DNA of 64,000 nucleotides. Origin: UBA1444 sp964521625 (lineage in GTDB: Bacteria; Bacillota; Negativicutes; UBA1444). Under the pieces are notes generated by a model. It saw nothing but the letters and a program-made list of their open reading frames with translations. It was not told the DNA's origin and searched no databases. The stretch spans positions 62,001 through 126,000 of the forward strand of contig CAZFSM010000001.1 of NCBI GenBank assembly GCA_964521625.1, read 5' to 3'. The stretch's first letter is position 1. Each line of letters opens with the position of its first letter. A program made the translations under genes and the position numbers. Of this stretch, positions 17,914 to 26,044 are shown one piece after another.

Positions 17914-17918
17914 CTGTT

Positions 17919-17947
17919 TTGACAGAGACTTGACGAGACTATACAAT
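17919..17947 (+). promoter_or_regulatory. Sigma-A-type promoter for the Fur/PerR-family gene
   Basis: TTGACA (17919-17924), 17 bases, TACAAT (17942-17947). It lies immediately after the MATE stop and serves the gene at 18025. Confidence 0.85.
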
Positions 17948-18024
17948 CGAAGAAAGAACTAATGGATAGAAGTTTTCCGAAACGGATTGGCGATATCATA
18001 TCTTATGATGAAAAGGAGCGTAAT

Positions 18025-18453
18025 ATGGAACAGAATATTACCGATCTACTCCGCAGCAATGGGTTCAAGGTCACTCCGCAACGATTGGCTGTCTATGAAG
18101 CGTTGGCAAATACCAAGGAGCATCCCAACGCCGAAATGATTTTCAATGGTCTGCAGGCCAGTTATCCTACGATGAGCCTGGCCACCGTATACAAGACGAT
18201 TGATATTTTGCATGAAATTGGCTTGGTTCAGATCTTGAACGCAGGCGAAGATAGCTTCCGCTACGATGCTGATGTTTCCGAACACGCCCACATCCGTTGC
18301 ATTGAATGCGGTCGTGTCGATGACGTGTTTGACCTGGACACTGCCAAATTCAACGACCAGATTCAAAAAGAAACCAAGTACCGTCTGGTTGGGCAACAAT
18401 TCTATTTTTATGGCGTTTGTTCCGGCTGTCAGCAGGAAAACAAAGCCCACTGA
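18025..18453 (+). CDS. perR: Fur family regulator, PerR-like
   Basis: A 142-aa metal-responsive repressor with an N-terminal winged helix (VTPQRLAVYEAL, SLATVYKTIDIL) and a C-terminal dimerisation domain. The structural zinc site has both CxxC pairs (CIEC and CSGC). The ligands in HPNAEMI, RYDADVSEHAH and the later aspartate match the PerR pattern (H37, D85, H91, H93, D104 in Bacillus), including the aspartate that distinguishes PerR from Fur. It probably senses peroxide through iron. Start ATG 18025 behind AAAGGAG; the frame opens at 17962 without a site. Confidence 0.88.
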   Translation: MEQNITDLLRSNGFKVTPQRLAVYEALANTKEHPNAEMIFNGLQASYPTMSLATVYKTIDILHEIGLVQILNAGEDSFRYDADVSEHAHIRCIECGRVDDVFDLDTAKFNDQIQKETKYRLVGQQFYFYGVCSGCQQENKAH

Positions 18454-18470
18454 TTCCGTTGTTTTCTTTC

Positions 18471-18498
18471 AAGACCCGGTCATGCCGGGTCTTTTCTT
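18471..18498 (+). terminator. Intrinsic terminator after the PerR-like gene
   Basis: AAGACCCGG and CCGGGTCTT separated by five bases and followed by a T-rich tail. Confidence 0.88.
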
Positions 18499-18539
18499 GT
18501 TGCAGGAAAAAATAGCAGATAGGACGAATCGATAACATT

Positions 18540-19316
18540 ATGAATTTACATATTCTCGCCAGTGGCAGCACCGGCAATGCAATTTTCCTGGAAATCGGCG
18601 GCGCGAAAATTTTGGTTGATGCGGGCATCTCGGCCCGACGTATCGAGAAAGGCTTGCGCGCGGTCGGCATCGAGCCGGCAGCTCTCGATGCGATATTGGT
18701 GACGCACGAGCACGGTGACCATGTCAGCGGGCTGCCGGTGTTCACCCGCAAATTCAAAGCGCCTGTCTATGCCCGGCGGCGGACCTGGGACGCATTTCAG
18801 CCGACTCACTATGTAGAGGCCGACTATCGGCGGGAACTGGGGACGCGTCTCGAAATCGGCGGCGTGCGGATTGAGCCGTTTGCCATTTCTCATGATGCGG
18901 CGGAGCCGGTCGGTTATTCTTTTTACTATGGCGATCTGAAATGCGTGGTAGCGACCGATATGGGCTGCGTGTCGGAACGGGTGGAGCAGGATATCGCATT
19001 TGCTGATGTGATGGTGTTTGAATCGAATCACGATGTGGCAATGCTGCGAAGCGGCCCCTACCCAGAGTATCTCAAAAAACGCATCCTCGGCACGCGCGGT
19101 CATCTGTCGAATTTGGAAACGGGCCGCTGTTTAGCCCGAATGAGCAAAAAAAGCGGCATGCATGTGTTTTTGGCGCATCTCAGCCAGCATAACAATTGCC
19201 CGGACCTGGCCCTGTCCACAGTAGAGAAAGTGCTGGAACAACAGGGAACTCGCCTGGACCAGGATTTATTTCTGCATCTGGCCTATCCCTGCGATACGGT
19301 GAGTTTTTCCCTTTAA
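18540..19316 (+). CDS. walJ: MBL-fold hydrolase, WalJ/YycJ type
   Basis: A 258-aa metallo-beta-lactamase-fold protein. The metal motif THEHGDH is present, with later ligands in SHDA, TDMG and the C-terminal LAHLSQHNN. It starts with HILASGSTGNA, typical of YycJ. In Firmicutes this protein is linked to the WalRK envelope regulon and to coordination of cell division with replication. Here it heads the common walJ-htrA-rlmH group, although walRK is not in the window. Confidence 0.9.
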   Translation: MNLHILASGSTGNAIFLEIGGAKILVDAGISARRIEKGLRAVGIEPAALDAILVTHEHGDHVSGLPVFTRKFKAPVYARRRTWDAFQPTHYVEADYRRELGTRLEIGGVRIEPFAISHDAAEPVGYSFYYGDLKCVVATDMGCVSERVEQDIAFADVMVFESNHDVAMLRSGPYPEYLKKRILGTRGHLSNLETGRCLARMSKKSGMHVFLAHLSQHNNCPDLALSTVEKVLEQQGTRLDQDLFLHLAYPCDTVSFSL

Positions 19317-19354
19317 AAATGAAACAAGTGATCCATTTGGGAGGAGGACCTGAT

Positions 19355-20476
19355 ATGCGATTTATCTTTCGCAAATTTGCCCCCAGTTTTATTATTGCCG
19401 TGCTCGGCGCGATCATCGGCGGCGGCCTGGTACTGGGCTACGGGCCTTTTTTCCTTGGCAAGTCTGTGCCGGAGGCCTTTTCGACACTAAATAAGGAAGT
19501 GGAGCAACCGAAGACGGCCAATGCGGCGTTGTCGGCGGCCAGAAATACACCGATCGTGCGTGCGGCGCAGTTGGTCGGTCCCTCCGTAGTCGGCATTACC
19601 AACAAAGCCTATGTTAGCGATATGTTCAACCGGAGGACGCTGGTCGAGCGCGGCAGCGGCTCCGGCGTTATCTATGACGCCAGCGGTCACATTATCACCA
19701 ACTATCATGTGGTGGCCGAGGCGCAGGAGATCGTGGTATCGCTGGCCGATGGCCGGACCGTTCCGGGACGGGTGCAGGGGATTGACCCAGCGACGGACTT
19801 GGCTGTTGTAAAAGTGGAAACTAGCGGTAGTCAACCGGCCCGGTTCGGTGACTCGGATAGCCTGCAGGTCGGTGAGCCGGCGATTGCCGTCGGCAACCCG
19901 CTGGGACTGGAACTGAAAGGCAGCGTAACCGCCGGTGTAATCAGTGCACTGAACCGGACGCTGGATATTGGCGAACGCCGGTTTCGCCTGATTCAGACTG
20001 ATGCGGCGATCAACCCCGGCAACAGCGGCGGGGCGTTGGCCAACGCCGATGGCGAAGTGGTTGGCATCAATAGTATTAAAATTGCGGTCGGCGGCGTGGA
20101 AGGAATCGGCTTTGCCATCCCTTGGAACACGGTGAAACCGATTGTGCAGTCTTTGATTGAGAAGGGGCGGGTAGTTCGCCCGTACCTTGGCGTGGTCGCC
20201 TTTGATAAAAACACGGCCCAGCGTTACGGCTATCAGCTGAACATCGACAAGGGGTTATATGTGTTCCGGATCGTACCGCGTTCACCAGCCGCCCGGGCCG
20301 ACATTCGGGTCGGTGACGTGTTGCTTAAACTGGCAGGTTCGGAAACGAACAGCCTGGCGGAGTTGCGTTCGCTGATCGAAGCGCAGGGAGTCGGCGCAAC
20401 GGTGCCGGTGCTGATTGGTCGCAATAACGAGCAATTTACTCTGCAGGTCCAGCTGAGCGAAGTGCCGAATGAATAA
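19355..20476 (+). CDS. htrA: HtrA/DegP-type membrane-anchored serine protease
   Basis: A 373-aa extracytoplasmic quality-control protease. A single N-terminal membrane anchor (residues about 8-30) precedes a trypsin-like domain with catalytic His in NYHVV, Asp in TDLAVVK and Ser in GNSGGAL. One C-terminal PDZ domain (PYLGVVA onward) follows. Start ATG 19355 directly after GGGAGGAGG; the frame is open back to 19196 but that part overlaps walJ. Conserved neighbours walJ and rlmH support the call. Confidence 0.93.
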   Translation: MRFIFRKFAPSFIIAVLGAIIGGGLVLGYGPFFLGKSVPEAFSTLNKEVEQPKTANAALSAARNTPIVRAAQLVGPSVVGITNKAYVSDMFNRRTLVERGSGSGVIYDASGHIITNYHVVAEAQEIVVSLADGRTVPGRVQGIDPATDLAVVKVETSGSQPARFGDSDSLQVGEPAIAVGNPLGLELKGSVTAGVISALNRTLDIGERRFRLIQTDAAINPGNSGGALANADGEVVGINSIKIAVGGVEGIGFAIPWNTVKPIVQSLIEKGRVVRPYLGVVAFDKNTAQRYGYQLNIDKGLYVFRIVPRSPAARADIRVGDVLLKLAGSETNSLAELRSLIEAQGVGATVPVLIGRNNEQFTLQVQLSEVPNE

Positions 20477-20479
20477 GCC

Positions 20480-20962
20480 GTGAACCGGATTCATATCGTT
20501 GCTGTCGGCAAAATCAAAGAAAAATATCTGAGCGAAGGTATCCGCGAATTTGTCAAGCGCCTGGGGCCTTTGTGCAAGCTGGAAATCCTGGAAGTGGACG
20601 AAGAGCGGATGCCTGACGATCCCTCGCTGGCGGAAAAAGCCAAAGTACTGGCGGCGGAGGGCGAACGCCTGCTAAAAAAAGTGCCGCAGTCCAGCTATCT
20701 GATCGTGCTGGATGTGGCGGGGCAGGCCGTATCCTCGGAACAACTAGCGGAAAAAATCACCATGCTCGGCACAGCTGGGCATGGTGACATTACTTTTATC
20801 ATCGGCGGCGCTTTCGGCCTGTCTCCGGCACTGACCGCGGCGGCGCGGGAGCGCTTGTCGTTTTCGCGGATGACCTTTACCCACCAGATGATTCGCTTGC
20901 TGCTGGTCGAGCAAATCTACCGGGCGTTCAAGATTGCCCGGGGAGAACCGTATCATTTATAA
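20480..20962 (+). CDS. rlmH: 23S rRNA (pseudouridine(1915)-N3)-methyltransferase RlmH
   Basis: A 160-aa SPOUT methyltransferase that methylates a pseudouridine in helix 69 of 23S rRNA. Family landmarks are VGKIKEKY near the N-terminus, FIIGGAFGL for the SAM knot, and the C-terminus YRAFKIARGEPYHL. Length is standard. GTG start three bases after the htrA stop. A terminator follows. Confidence 0.96.
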   Translation: MNRIHIVAVGKIKEKYLSEGIREFVKRLGPLCKLEILEVDEERMPDDPSLAEKAKVLAAEGERLLKKVPQSSYLIVLDVAGQAVSSEQLAEKITMLGTAGHGDITFIIGGAFGLSPALTAAARERLSFSRMTFTHQMIRLLLVEQIYRAFKIARGEPYHL

Positions 20963-20973
20963 CGGCTAAAAAT

Positions 20974-21012
20974 ATCCTGCTGAATTTTTGAAAAAATTGG
21001 CAGGATGTTTTT
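20974..21012 (+). terminator. Intrinsic terminator after rlmH
   Basis: ATCCTGC (20974-20980) pairs with GCAGGAT (21000-21006) and is followed by GTTTTTG. Confidence 0.8.
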
Positions 21013-21162
21013 GTTTATTTATGGAATTTTATAGTTTAATAGATGTGACTTATATACGATGATTTGAAGAGCCGTTTCAGATTTATAATAGGGTAAGGTT
21101 TTAGGAAGGGCGTAGATATGATTTTATAAAAAGATATGAGAGGAATAGGGAGAGAATGATAG

Positions 21163-21254
21163 GCTACAAACCGCCAGCGCCACAGGCGATCCTAACTGCA
21201 GCTCAACTTAAAATTCCGGACTAAAAATCCGGGGCAGGTCAAGGCTTTTATAGC
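21163..21254 (+). promoter_or_regulatory. Unassigned structured leader upstream of a binding-protein gene
   Basis: The 340-base gap between rlmH and the next gene is AT-rich except for this block, which can fold as a three-way junction. An outer helix is GCTACAAA (21163-21170) with TTTTATAGC. A hairpin is formed by CGCC (21172-21175) and GGCG (21185-21188). A second arm, CTGC (21196-21199) with GCAG (21234-21237), is capped by CCGGA/TCCGG (21216-21232). A TATAAT at 21084-21089 could start the transcript. It matches none of the riboswitch cores I can recall and has no terminator before the start codon, so any control would be translational or unknown. Confidence 0.35.
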
Positions 21255-21302
21255 GTATCGATTTGTATTACGTCAAAAGAACCATAATTGGGAGGGTAAG
21301 CT

Positions 21303-22493
21303 ATGAATAAGAACGCTCTTCTGCGTTGGATGATGATGGCACTTATTCTTATAGTAGTACTGTTTAATAATGGTGATTTTCGGACAACGTGGGCCATGTC
21401 AAACGAAGAGGCAGAGACGATTCGCATTGGTGCAAATATCGAACTGACTGGCGGTATTGCTTCCTTCGGACATTCTGCTTTAAAAGGAATGCAGTTAGCT
21501 GTTGGGGAAGAAAATGCGCAGGGGGGGATTTTGGGGAAACGGATACAACTAGTGGTGCGTGATAATCAATCCGAGCCTAATGCTGCTCAGGAAGTGATGA
21601 GACAATTTATCGCGGATGAAAAGGTTGTAGCGATACTTGGATGTATAGCTAGTAGTAATACGATAGCAGCAGTCAATTGGATGGAAGGGATGAGTAACCA
21701 GGTTCCTGTTATTACACCAACAGGGACAAACACTGGAGTTACAGTAAGGATGGATGGCCGAGTGCGCGATTTCGTATTCCGTGCTTGTTTTATAGATGCA
21801 TATCAAGGAATTATTATGGCCGATTTTGCTACTAAGAGTTTAGGTATAAAAAGAGTTGCTGTATTAATAGACAATAGTAGTAATTATAGTAAGGCAATAT
21901 CGGGAACTTTTATGGCGCAGTTGGCGAAGAATGGTGGAAGCGTTGTAGGCATTCAATATTATCTGCAGAAGGGCATGGATTTTTATGGTGCTTTAGAACA
22001 AGTTATCAATGCCAATCCTGACGCTATCTATGTACCGGGGTATTATGAAGAAGTAGGAATAATTGTTCGTCAGGCTAGGGCTATGGGATATCAGAAACCA
22101 ATATTAGGCGCAGACGGATGGGACTCTCCGAAAATCGTAACGATTGCAGGTGCGGACAATCTTGAAAATACATTTTTCGTAAACCATTATTCTTCAAGCA
22201 ATCCAGATCTGCGGGTGGATAAATTTGTAAAAGAGTATAGAAAAACGTATAGGGAAGAACCTAGTGCGTTAGCGGCTCTTGGATACGATGCGGCCAAAAT
22301 TTTGATTGATGCAATGCGCAGATCTCAGAAAATAACTCCCGAAAATGTGAGAGTTGCGCTTGAGGAAACCAATAATAAAAACTTGGTAACAGGTAGAATA
22401 ACATTTAATAGATACCATGATCCAATTAAGTCAGCGATTATTATACGGTTTATAAATGGACAGCAGGTATTTCAGGAAAGGATTGATCCATAA
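21303..22493 (+). CDS. ABC-type (Leu/Ile/Val-binding family) periplasmic binding protein, orphan
   Basis: A 396-aa type I periplasmic binding protein with an N-terminal signal segment (residues about 8-24) and no lipobox cysteine. Family segments include GANIELTGG, GMQLAVGEENAQGGILG and LGYDAAKILIDAM. No permease or ATPase gene is nearby, so it either serves a transporter elsewhere or presents ligand to a sensor. Base composition is clearly more AT-rich than the preceding genes. RBS GGGAGGG lies before the ATG. Confidence 0.85.
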   Translation: MNKNALLRWMMMALILIVVLFNNGDFRTTWAMSNEEAETIRIGANIELTGGIASFGHSALKGMQLAVGEENAQGGILGKRIQLVVRDNQSEPNAAQEVMRQFIADEKVVAILGCIASSNTIAAVNWMEGMSNQVPVITPTGTNTGVTVRMDGRVRDFVFRACFIDAYQGIIMADFATKSLGIKRVAVLIDNSSNYSKAISGTFMAQLAKNGGSVVGIQYYLQKGMDFYGALEQVINANPDAIYVPGYYEEVGIIVRQARAMGYQKPILGADGWDSPKIVTIAGADNLENTFFVNHYSSSNPDLRVDKFVKEYRKTYREEPSALAALGYDAAKILIDAMRRSQKITPENVRVALEETNNKNLVTGRITFNRYHDPIKSAIIIRFINGQQVFQERIDP

Positions 22494-22546
22494 TTGTACG
22501 AAAAGAAGTTGAGGGATTATAGTATTGCCGAATCAAGGGGAACAGT

Positions 22547-22585
22547 GCTTGTGTATCAATAGGAGCAAATAAATGATACACAAGC
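22547..22585. repeat. 12-bp perfect inverted repeat in the 22494-22801 intergenic gap
   Basis: GCTTGTGTATCA (22547-22558) and TGATACACAAGC (22574-22585) with a 15-base loop and no T-run. It may end the binding-protein transcript or be an operator. The rest of the 308-base gap is AT-rich. A 33-codon open stretch ends near 22779, but I see no supportable gene. Confidence 0.6.
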
Positions 22586-22801
22586 ATCGTCCCTTCATAG
22601 CTTAAATAACGTGATATTAGTTTTGCCTATTAAAAAGATCAAAAATATTGATTTTCAAAACGATGTAATGATACTTAAGAAATCGCAATAAATTTTTCGT
22701 TATTAGTGATGCAGAGAGAATTACCACTGGTGAGAGGCCGAAAGGAAAAGAACACGGTCTTTTTTGCGTCTGAAGTGTAAGCGGGAAATGCCGCGCCAAT
22801 A

Positions 22802-23689
22802 TCACTGAATTAGTTTGCCGTGTTCATTGTATTGGAAGAACTGTTCACGAACAACCTGGTCATTGAGATCAAAAAACGTCATCCTGATTACATTGCCAAA
22901 ATCGTCATAAGACTTCTGACATTTGGCAAACTTGGAGGCTGTCAACACAGGTTGGTTGCTTTCGTTAAAGTAGGCATACTCCACATGATTGCCATTGGCA
23001 TCGTATTTATCGCGGTAAACCGAGACGCCATCTTTGTTGTTGGATGTTTTCAACTCTTCATTTAAATTGTGATGAGCCGCTGAATAACCGTTGACGTCCA
23101 TTTGGATGCCGGTAATAAAAAAAGGGAAATAGGGTGATACCGGCATTGATTTGCCGTCCAAACTATATCTTTTTTCCACAATCATGTCATTGGTTTTCGT
23201 CCAATCATATCGGGCTATGCCCCAAATGTTGTTGACAGGTTGGCCGTTACTGTCGAAAAACTCTAAAGAGCGTTTGAGGCCAGTGGCGTCATAGGTGTAG
23301 ATTTCTTTAAAAGCGTTCCGGATGTTGACTATTGGGTTGCCTTTCACATCGAAAAAAGTACGAATTTCCTGATTCTTCGTGTATTCAACGACTGTGCGGT
23401 AAACCTGCAAATGGGTTAATGGATGGTTCCGCCATTTTTCGTTTTCGGTGTTATTATTGATGATTTCTTGAATGCGCCCCTGATCGTCCAAGCTAAAAAT
23501 ATAGTGGGGAGCGCTTTGCGCTGTTTCCGACGATATTTCGTAAATTCCCCGGATGGGGTAAAATGGCGATACATGGTTGTAAACCAATTGCCTGTAGTAA
23601 TATTGCTTCACAGGCCCCGCGTAGACAGGGTCGCTTCCAGCAAGCAAACAACCGATCAGTATCAATAGTGAGATCTTTAGGTGCAGCAT
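22802..23689 (-). CDS. Exported protein with degenerate FFDxxGxPV-type repeats
   Basis: A 295-aa protein with an N-terminal export signal (LLILIGCLLAG, possibly a lipobox LLAG ending near residue 18, or signal peptidase cleavage after VYAG). The mature part repeats a short beta-hairpin-like unit: TFFDVKGNPIV, EFFDSNGQPVN, YFNESNQPVL and TFFDLNDQVVR, with tyrosine-rich spacers. The pattern recalls YD/WG-type repeats, but I cannot name a family. Start ATG 23689 behind GGAGG. It overlaps the end of the AraC-type gene by 13 bases, so the two are one coupled unit. Confidence 0.7.
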   Translation of the reverse strand: MLHLKISLLILIGCLLAGSDPVYAGPVKQYYYRQLVYNHVSPFYPIRGIYEISSETAQSAPHYIFSLDDQGRIQEIINNNTENEKWRNHPLTHLQVYRTVVEYTKNQEIRTFFDVKGNPIVNIRNAFKEIYTYDATGLKRSLEFFDSNGQPVNNIWGIARYDWTKTNDMIVEKRYSLDGKSMPVSPYFPFFITGIQMDVNGYSAAHHNLNEELKTSNNKDGVSVYRDKYDANGNHVEYAYFNESNQPVLTASKFAKCQKSYDDFGNVIRMTFFDLNDQVVREQFFQYNEHGKLIQ

Positions 23690-24576
23690 GTCATTTCCTC
23701 CTTTATTTTACTGATGGATTGAACGGGAATATAAAAATCCAGATGACTTTTTGGATCGTTTTGCCGATAGGCTTCGTCATAATATTCGAAGTCATAGTCT
23801 CCCACTGGATGCAATCCGTATTCCGGCAGCCATTTGCTATAGATATACATGATGGCTTTTTGCAGATACTCAGGAACAGCGGTAATAGAGAAAACGGCAT
23901 ATTGATTTGCCGGAATGGAGTCTGATGTCATGTCTTCAGGCATCTCCTGCAAGTGTTCCAACGACTGGCAGGCCATATATTGAACGACCGAACCAAGGGG
24001 AGGGGAACCACTGAGTTTTTCGATGCCATAATAAGTAAAAGGCCGGGTTGGGTGTTTTATTCTATGCTGATTCTGATCGAATCGGTTCCACAAAGAAGAA
24101 GTGGCGCCTGGCGCCCTGTTGCTAATTTGAAATCCTACTACGGTAAATGCGCCCAGCTCGACGATGCGTGGGATTAACGGCGTGCAATCCAAGTTCCTGT
24201 TAAACTCCATCACTTGGCCGGACATGATCGCCTTTTCGCTGTTGACAAAAGGAAAGTTGTTATTCCGGTAGGCCATGGGTGTCGTTTTATATCTGTCCTT
24301 GAAAGCCCGGGTAAACGCCTCCTGGGAATTGTATCTGTATGTCATGGCGATTTCCAGAATCCCTTTCTGTGAACCGAGCAAGTCATTGGCGGCGAGAGTC
24401 AACCGTCTTTTTCTTATGTAATCTGCTACCGTGTTGTCGGTAACGGCCTTAAAAACACGCAGAAAATGAAATTTAGAGAACCCGGCCAGAAAAGCGACTT
24501 GTTCCAGGCTAATATCGTCTCTGATATTTTCTTCAATATAATCGATTGATTTCTCAATGAAAGGAGTATAACTCAC
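23677..24576 (-). CDS. AraC family regulator with GyrI-like effector domain
   Basis: A 299-aa protein. The first 110 residues are an AraC DNA-binding domain (ISLEQVAFLAGFSKFHFLRVF and YNSQEAFTRAFKDRY are its two helix-turn-helices). The remaining part, from about residue 130, resembles the GyrI/BmrR effector-binding fold (FTVVGFQIS ... YAVFSI ... LPEYGL). Such proteins often sense drugs or amphipathic molecules. GTG start with AAGGGG. It probably controls the exported repeat protein it overlaps. Confidence 0.87.
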   Translation of the reverse strand: MSYTPFIEKSIDYIEENIRDDISLEQVAFLAGFSKFHFLRVFKAVTDNTVADYIRKRRLTLAANDLLGSQKGILEIAMTYRYNSQEAFTRAFKDRYKTTPMAYRNNNFPFVNSEKAIMSGQVMEFNRNLDCTPLIPRIVELGAFTVVGFQISNRAPGATSSLWNRFDQNQHRIKHPTRPFTYYGIEKLSGSPPLGSVVQYMACQSLEHLQEMPEDMTSDSIPANQYAVFSITAVPEYLQKAIMYIYSKWLPEYGLHPVGDYDFEYYDEAYRQNDPKSHLDFYIPVQSISKIKEEMTCCT

Positions 24577-24764
24577 TTTTCATTCCCCTTTGAACTTCGC
24601 CAGCCTTTATTCTGTGTGCCTAATTATATAATAGCTGGAAGTTGTTGTTTGATTTGGATTGCTGACTTTCCAACCTTTGGGCAAAGAAAAGCCGCCTGAC
24701 ATACTTTCTTGCCGAAAGCGCCAAGCGGCTGAAATCGCCGGAGATAACGTCTACGCCGTTGTGC

Positions 24765-24872
24765 GCCGAGCGCATCAGAAATACCATTGGAAATCGCAGA
24801 TACGATCATAAAAACGAAGTGTTGCGGTTACAGTTACACTTGGCGTTTCTGTTATCAGTTCTTATGATCCTT
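24765..24872 (+). pseudogene. Decayed fragment of a GGDEF domain gene
   Basis: About 108 bases closely match 26990-27098, inside the intact diguanylate cyclase further on (coding AERIRNTIENRRYDH). By eye the match is roughly 85 percent and includes at least one single-base deletion that breaks the frame. No start, GGDEF motif or other half remains. It lies in a 351-base gap (24577-24927) that otherwise holds only an AGCCGC/GCGGCT inverted repeat. The GNAT and zinc-ribbon genes sit between relic and intact copy, which suggests an old tandem duplication followed by loss. Confidence 0.75.
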
Positions 24873-24927
24873 GCTGAAGCGAAAGTGTTGCTGAAGGGAT
24901 TTTTGTAGCTGAAAAGGAGGGAAACCT

Positions 24928-25689
24928 GTGCGGGAAGATATAAAGCTTATTCAGCTAATTGAAGAGCTCGCGACCAATAGTTGGCCTTCATACATCCAGC
25001 AAGCGCTGGGCGAGTGGCGGTTGCGGGCAAATATGGATGTAACAAAGCGGGCAAATTCTGTGTATACAGGGGGCGCAATTCCTGAGTATGGGGACTGGCT
25101 GGAATTTGTAGAGGATTTCTATCGGCGGCGTTCACTTTTTCCTTGCTTCCATATTAGCGAGGCATCACCGGCAGAATTAGATGGTATCCTGTATTCTAGA
25201 GGATATCGCAAGATATTTGAATGCTACACGATGGTCGCGTCATGTATTGAAGTGCTGTCGGCCTCTGCGCAGTCTGATCAGTTTACGACTGAGTTCGCGG
25301 CAGAAGCAAGTAGTGAGTGGATTAATGATTTTATTAGATTAGAAGAGTACTCGCCTGCTCGTTATGAGGGGTACGTCCATATTTTTTCTGCGATTGGTCC
25401 AAAGAAGTCGTTTGTTAGCCTCCGTGATAACGGGAAGTTAATCGCACTGGCAACTGTAGTGGTAGAGCGAGGTTGGGCTGGCCTGAGTAATATCGTCGTT
25501 GACGCAGAACACCGTGGCAAAGGGGCGGCGACAGCGCTACTCCGTTCCCTTGTCGATTGGTCTTTGTCTAGCGGTGCAGATCAATTGTATTTACAGGTCG
25601 TAAAAGATAACTTGCCTGCCCTATCTTTATATCAAAAGCATGGATTTAGCCCTTTGTCCGGTCACCATTACCGCTTGCTAGATATGTAA
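24928..25689 (+). CDS. GNAT family N-acetyltransferase
   Basis: A 253-aa protein with a GNAT fold in the C-terminal half. The acetyl-CoA pyrophosphate-binding motif is EHRGKGAATALL, followed by NLPALSLYQKHGF. The N-terminal 120 residues are a divergent domain, as in two-domain GNAT proteins. The substrate is unknown. GTG start behind AAAAGGAGGG. The small zinc-ribbon gene follows closely. Confidence 0.85.
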   Translation: MREDIKLIQLIEELATNSWPSYIQQALGEWRLRANMDVTKRANSVYTGGAIPEYGDWLEFVEDFYRRRSLFPCFHISEASPAELDGILYSRGYRKIFECYTMVASCIEVLSASAQSDQFTTEFAAEASSEWINDFIRLEEYSPARYEGYVHIFSAIGPKKSFVSLRDNGKLIALATVVVERGWAGLSNIVVDAEHRGKGAATALLRSLVDWSLSSGADQLYLQVVKDNLPALSLYQKHGFSPLSGHHYRLLDM

Positions 25690-25718
25690 GAAAGTAAAAA
25701 AAAGGACGGTGTAAAAAC

Positions 25719-26033
25719 ATGAAATTCTGCGCAGCTTGCTCAATGCCCTTAGATAGCGATAGTGTAATCGGATTAGAAACAGACAATGAATCGTTCTGTA
25801 TTCACTGTGTAAACGCAGCTAAACAAGTGAAATCTTGTGAAGAAATTTTTGAAGGGGGAGTACAGTTTTTTATGAGCTTAGACTCTTCCATGACCAGGGG
25901 TTTTGCAGAAAAAATAGTGAGAAAAAACATGAGGAGTTTATCCTATTGGCAAAAAAAAGAGACCCCTTGTCTGTCTGGCGAAATAGCAACTGATGAAGAA
26001 TTTGATTCAGTTTTAGCTAAATTACAGGGCTGA
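25719..26033 (+). CDS. Small zinc-ribbon protein
   Basis: A 104-aa protein whose N-terminus carries two cysteine pairs, CAAC and CIHC, spaced as in treble-clef or zinc-ribbon proteins of the putative zinc-ribbon family. The rest is charged and helical. The function is unknown. It is 29 bases after the GNAT gene and 11 before the diguanylate cyclase, so the three may share a transcript. RBS AAGGACGG. Confidence 0.7.
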   Translation: MKFCAACSMPLDSDSVIGLETDNESFCIHCVNAAKQVKSCEEIFEGGVQFFMSLDSSMTRGFAEKIVRKNMRSLSYWQKKETPCLSGEIATDEEFDSVLAKLQG

Positions 26034-26044
26034 GCGCCTATTCT

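Noticed and set aside
22617..22805. 62-codon minus-strand frame after the exported repeat protein
   Set aside because: It overlaps the end of the real gene, lacks a binding site, and its composition looks like random AT-rich sequence.
24624..24809. 61-codon minus-strand frame in the 24.6 kb gap
   Set aside because: It is antisense across the GGDEF relic, with no site or domain.
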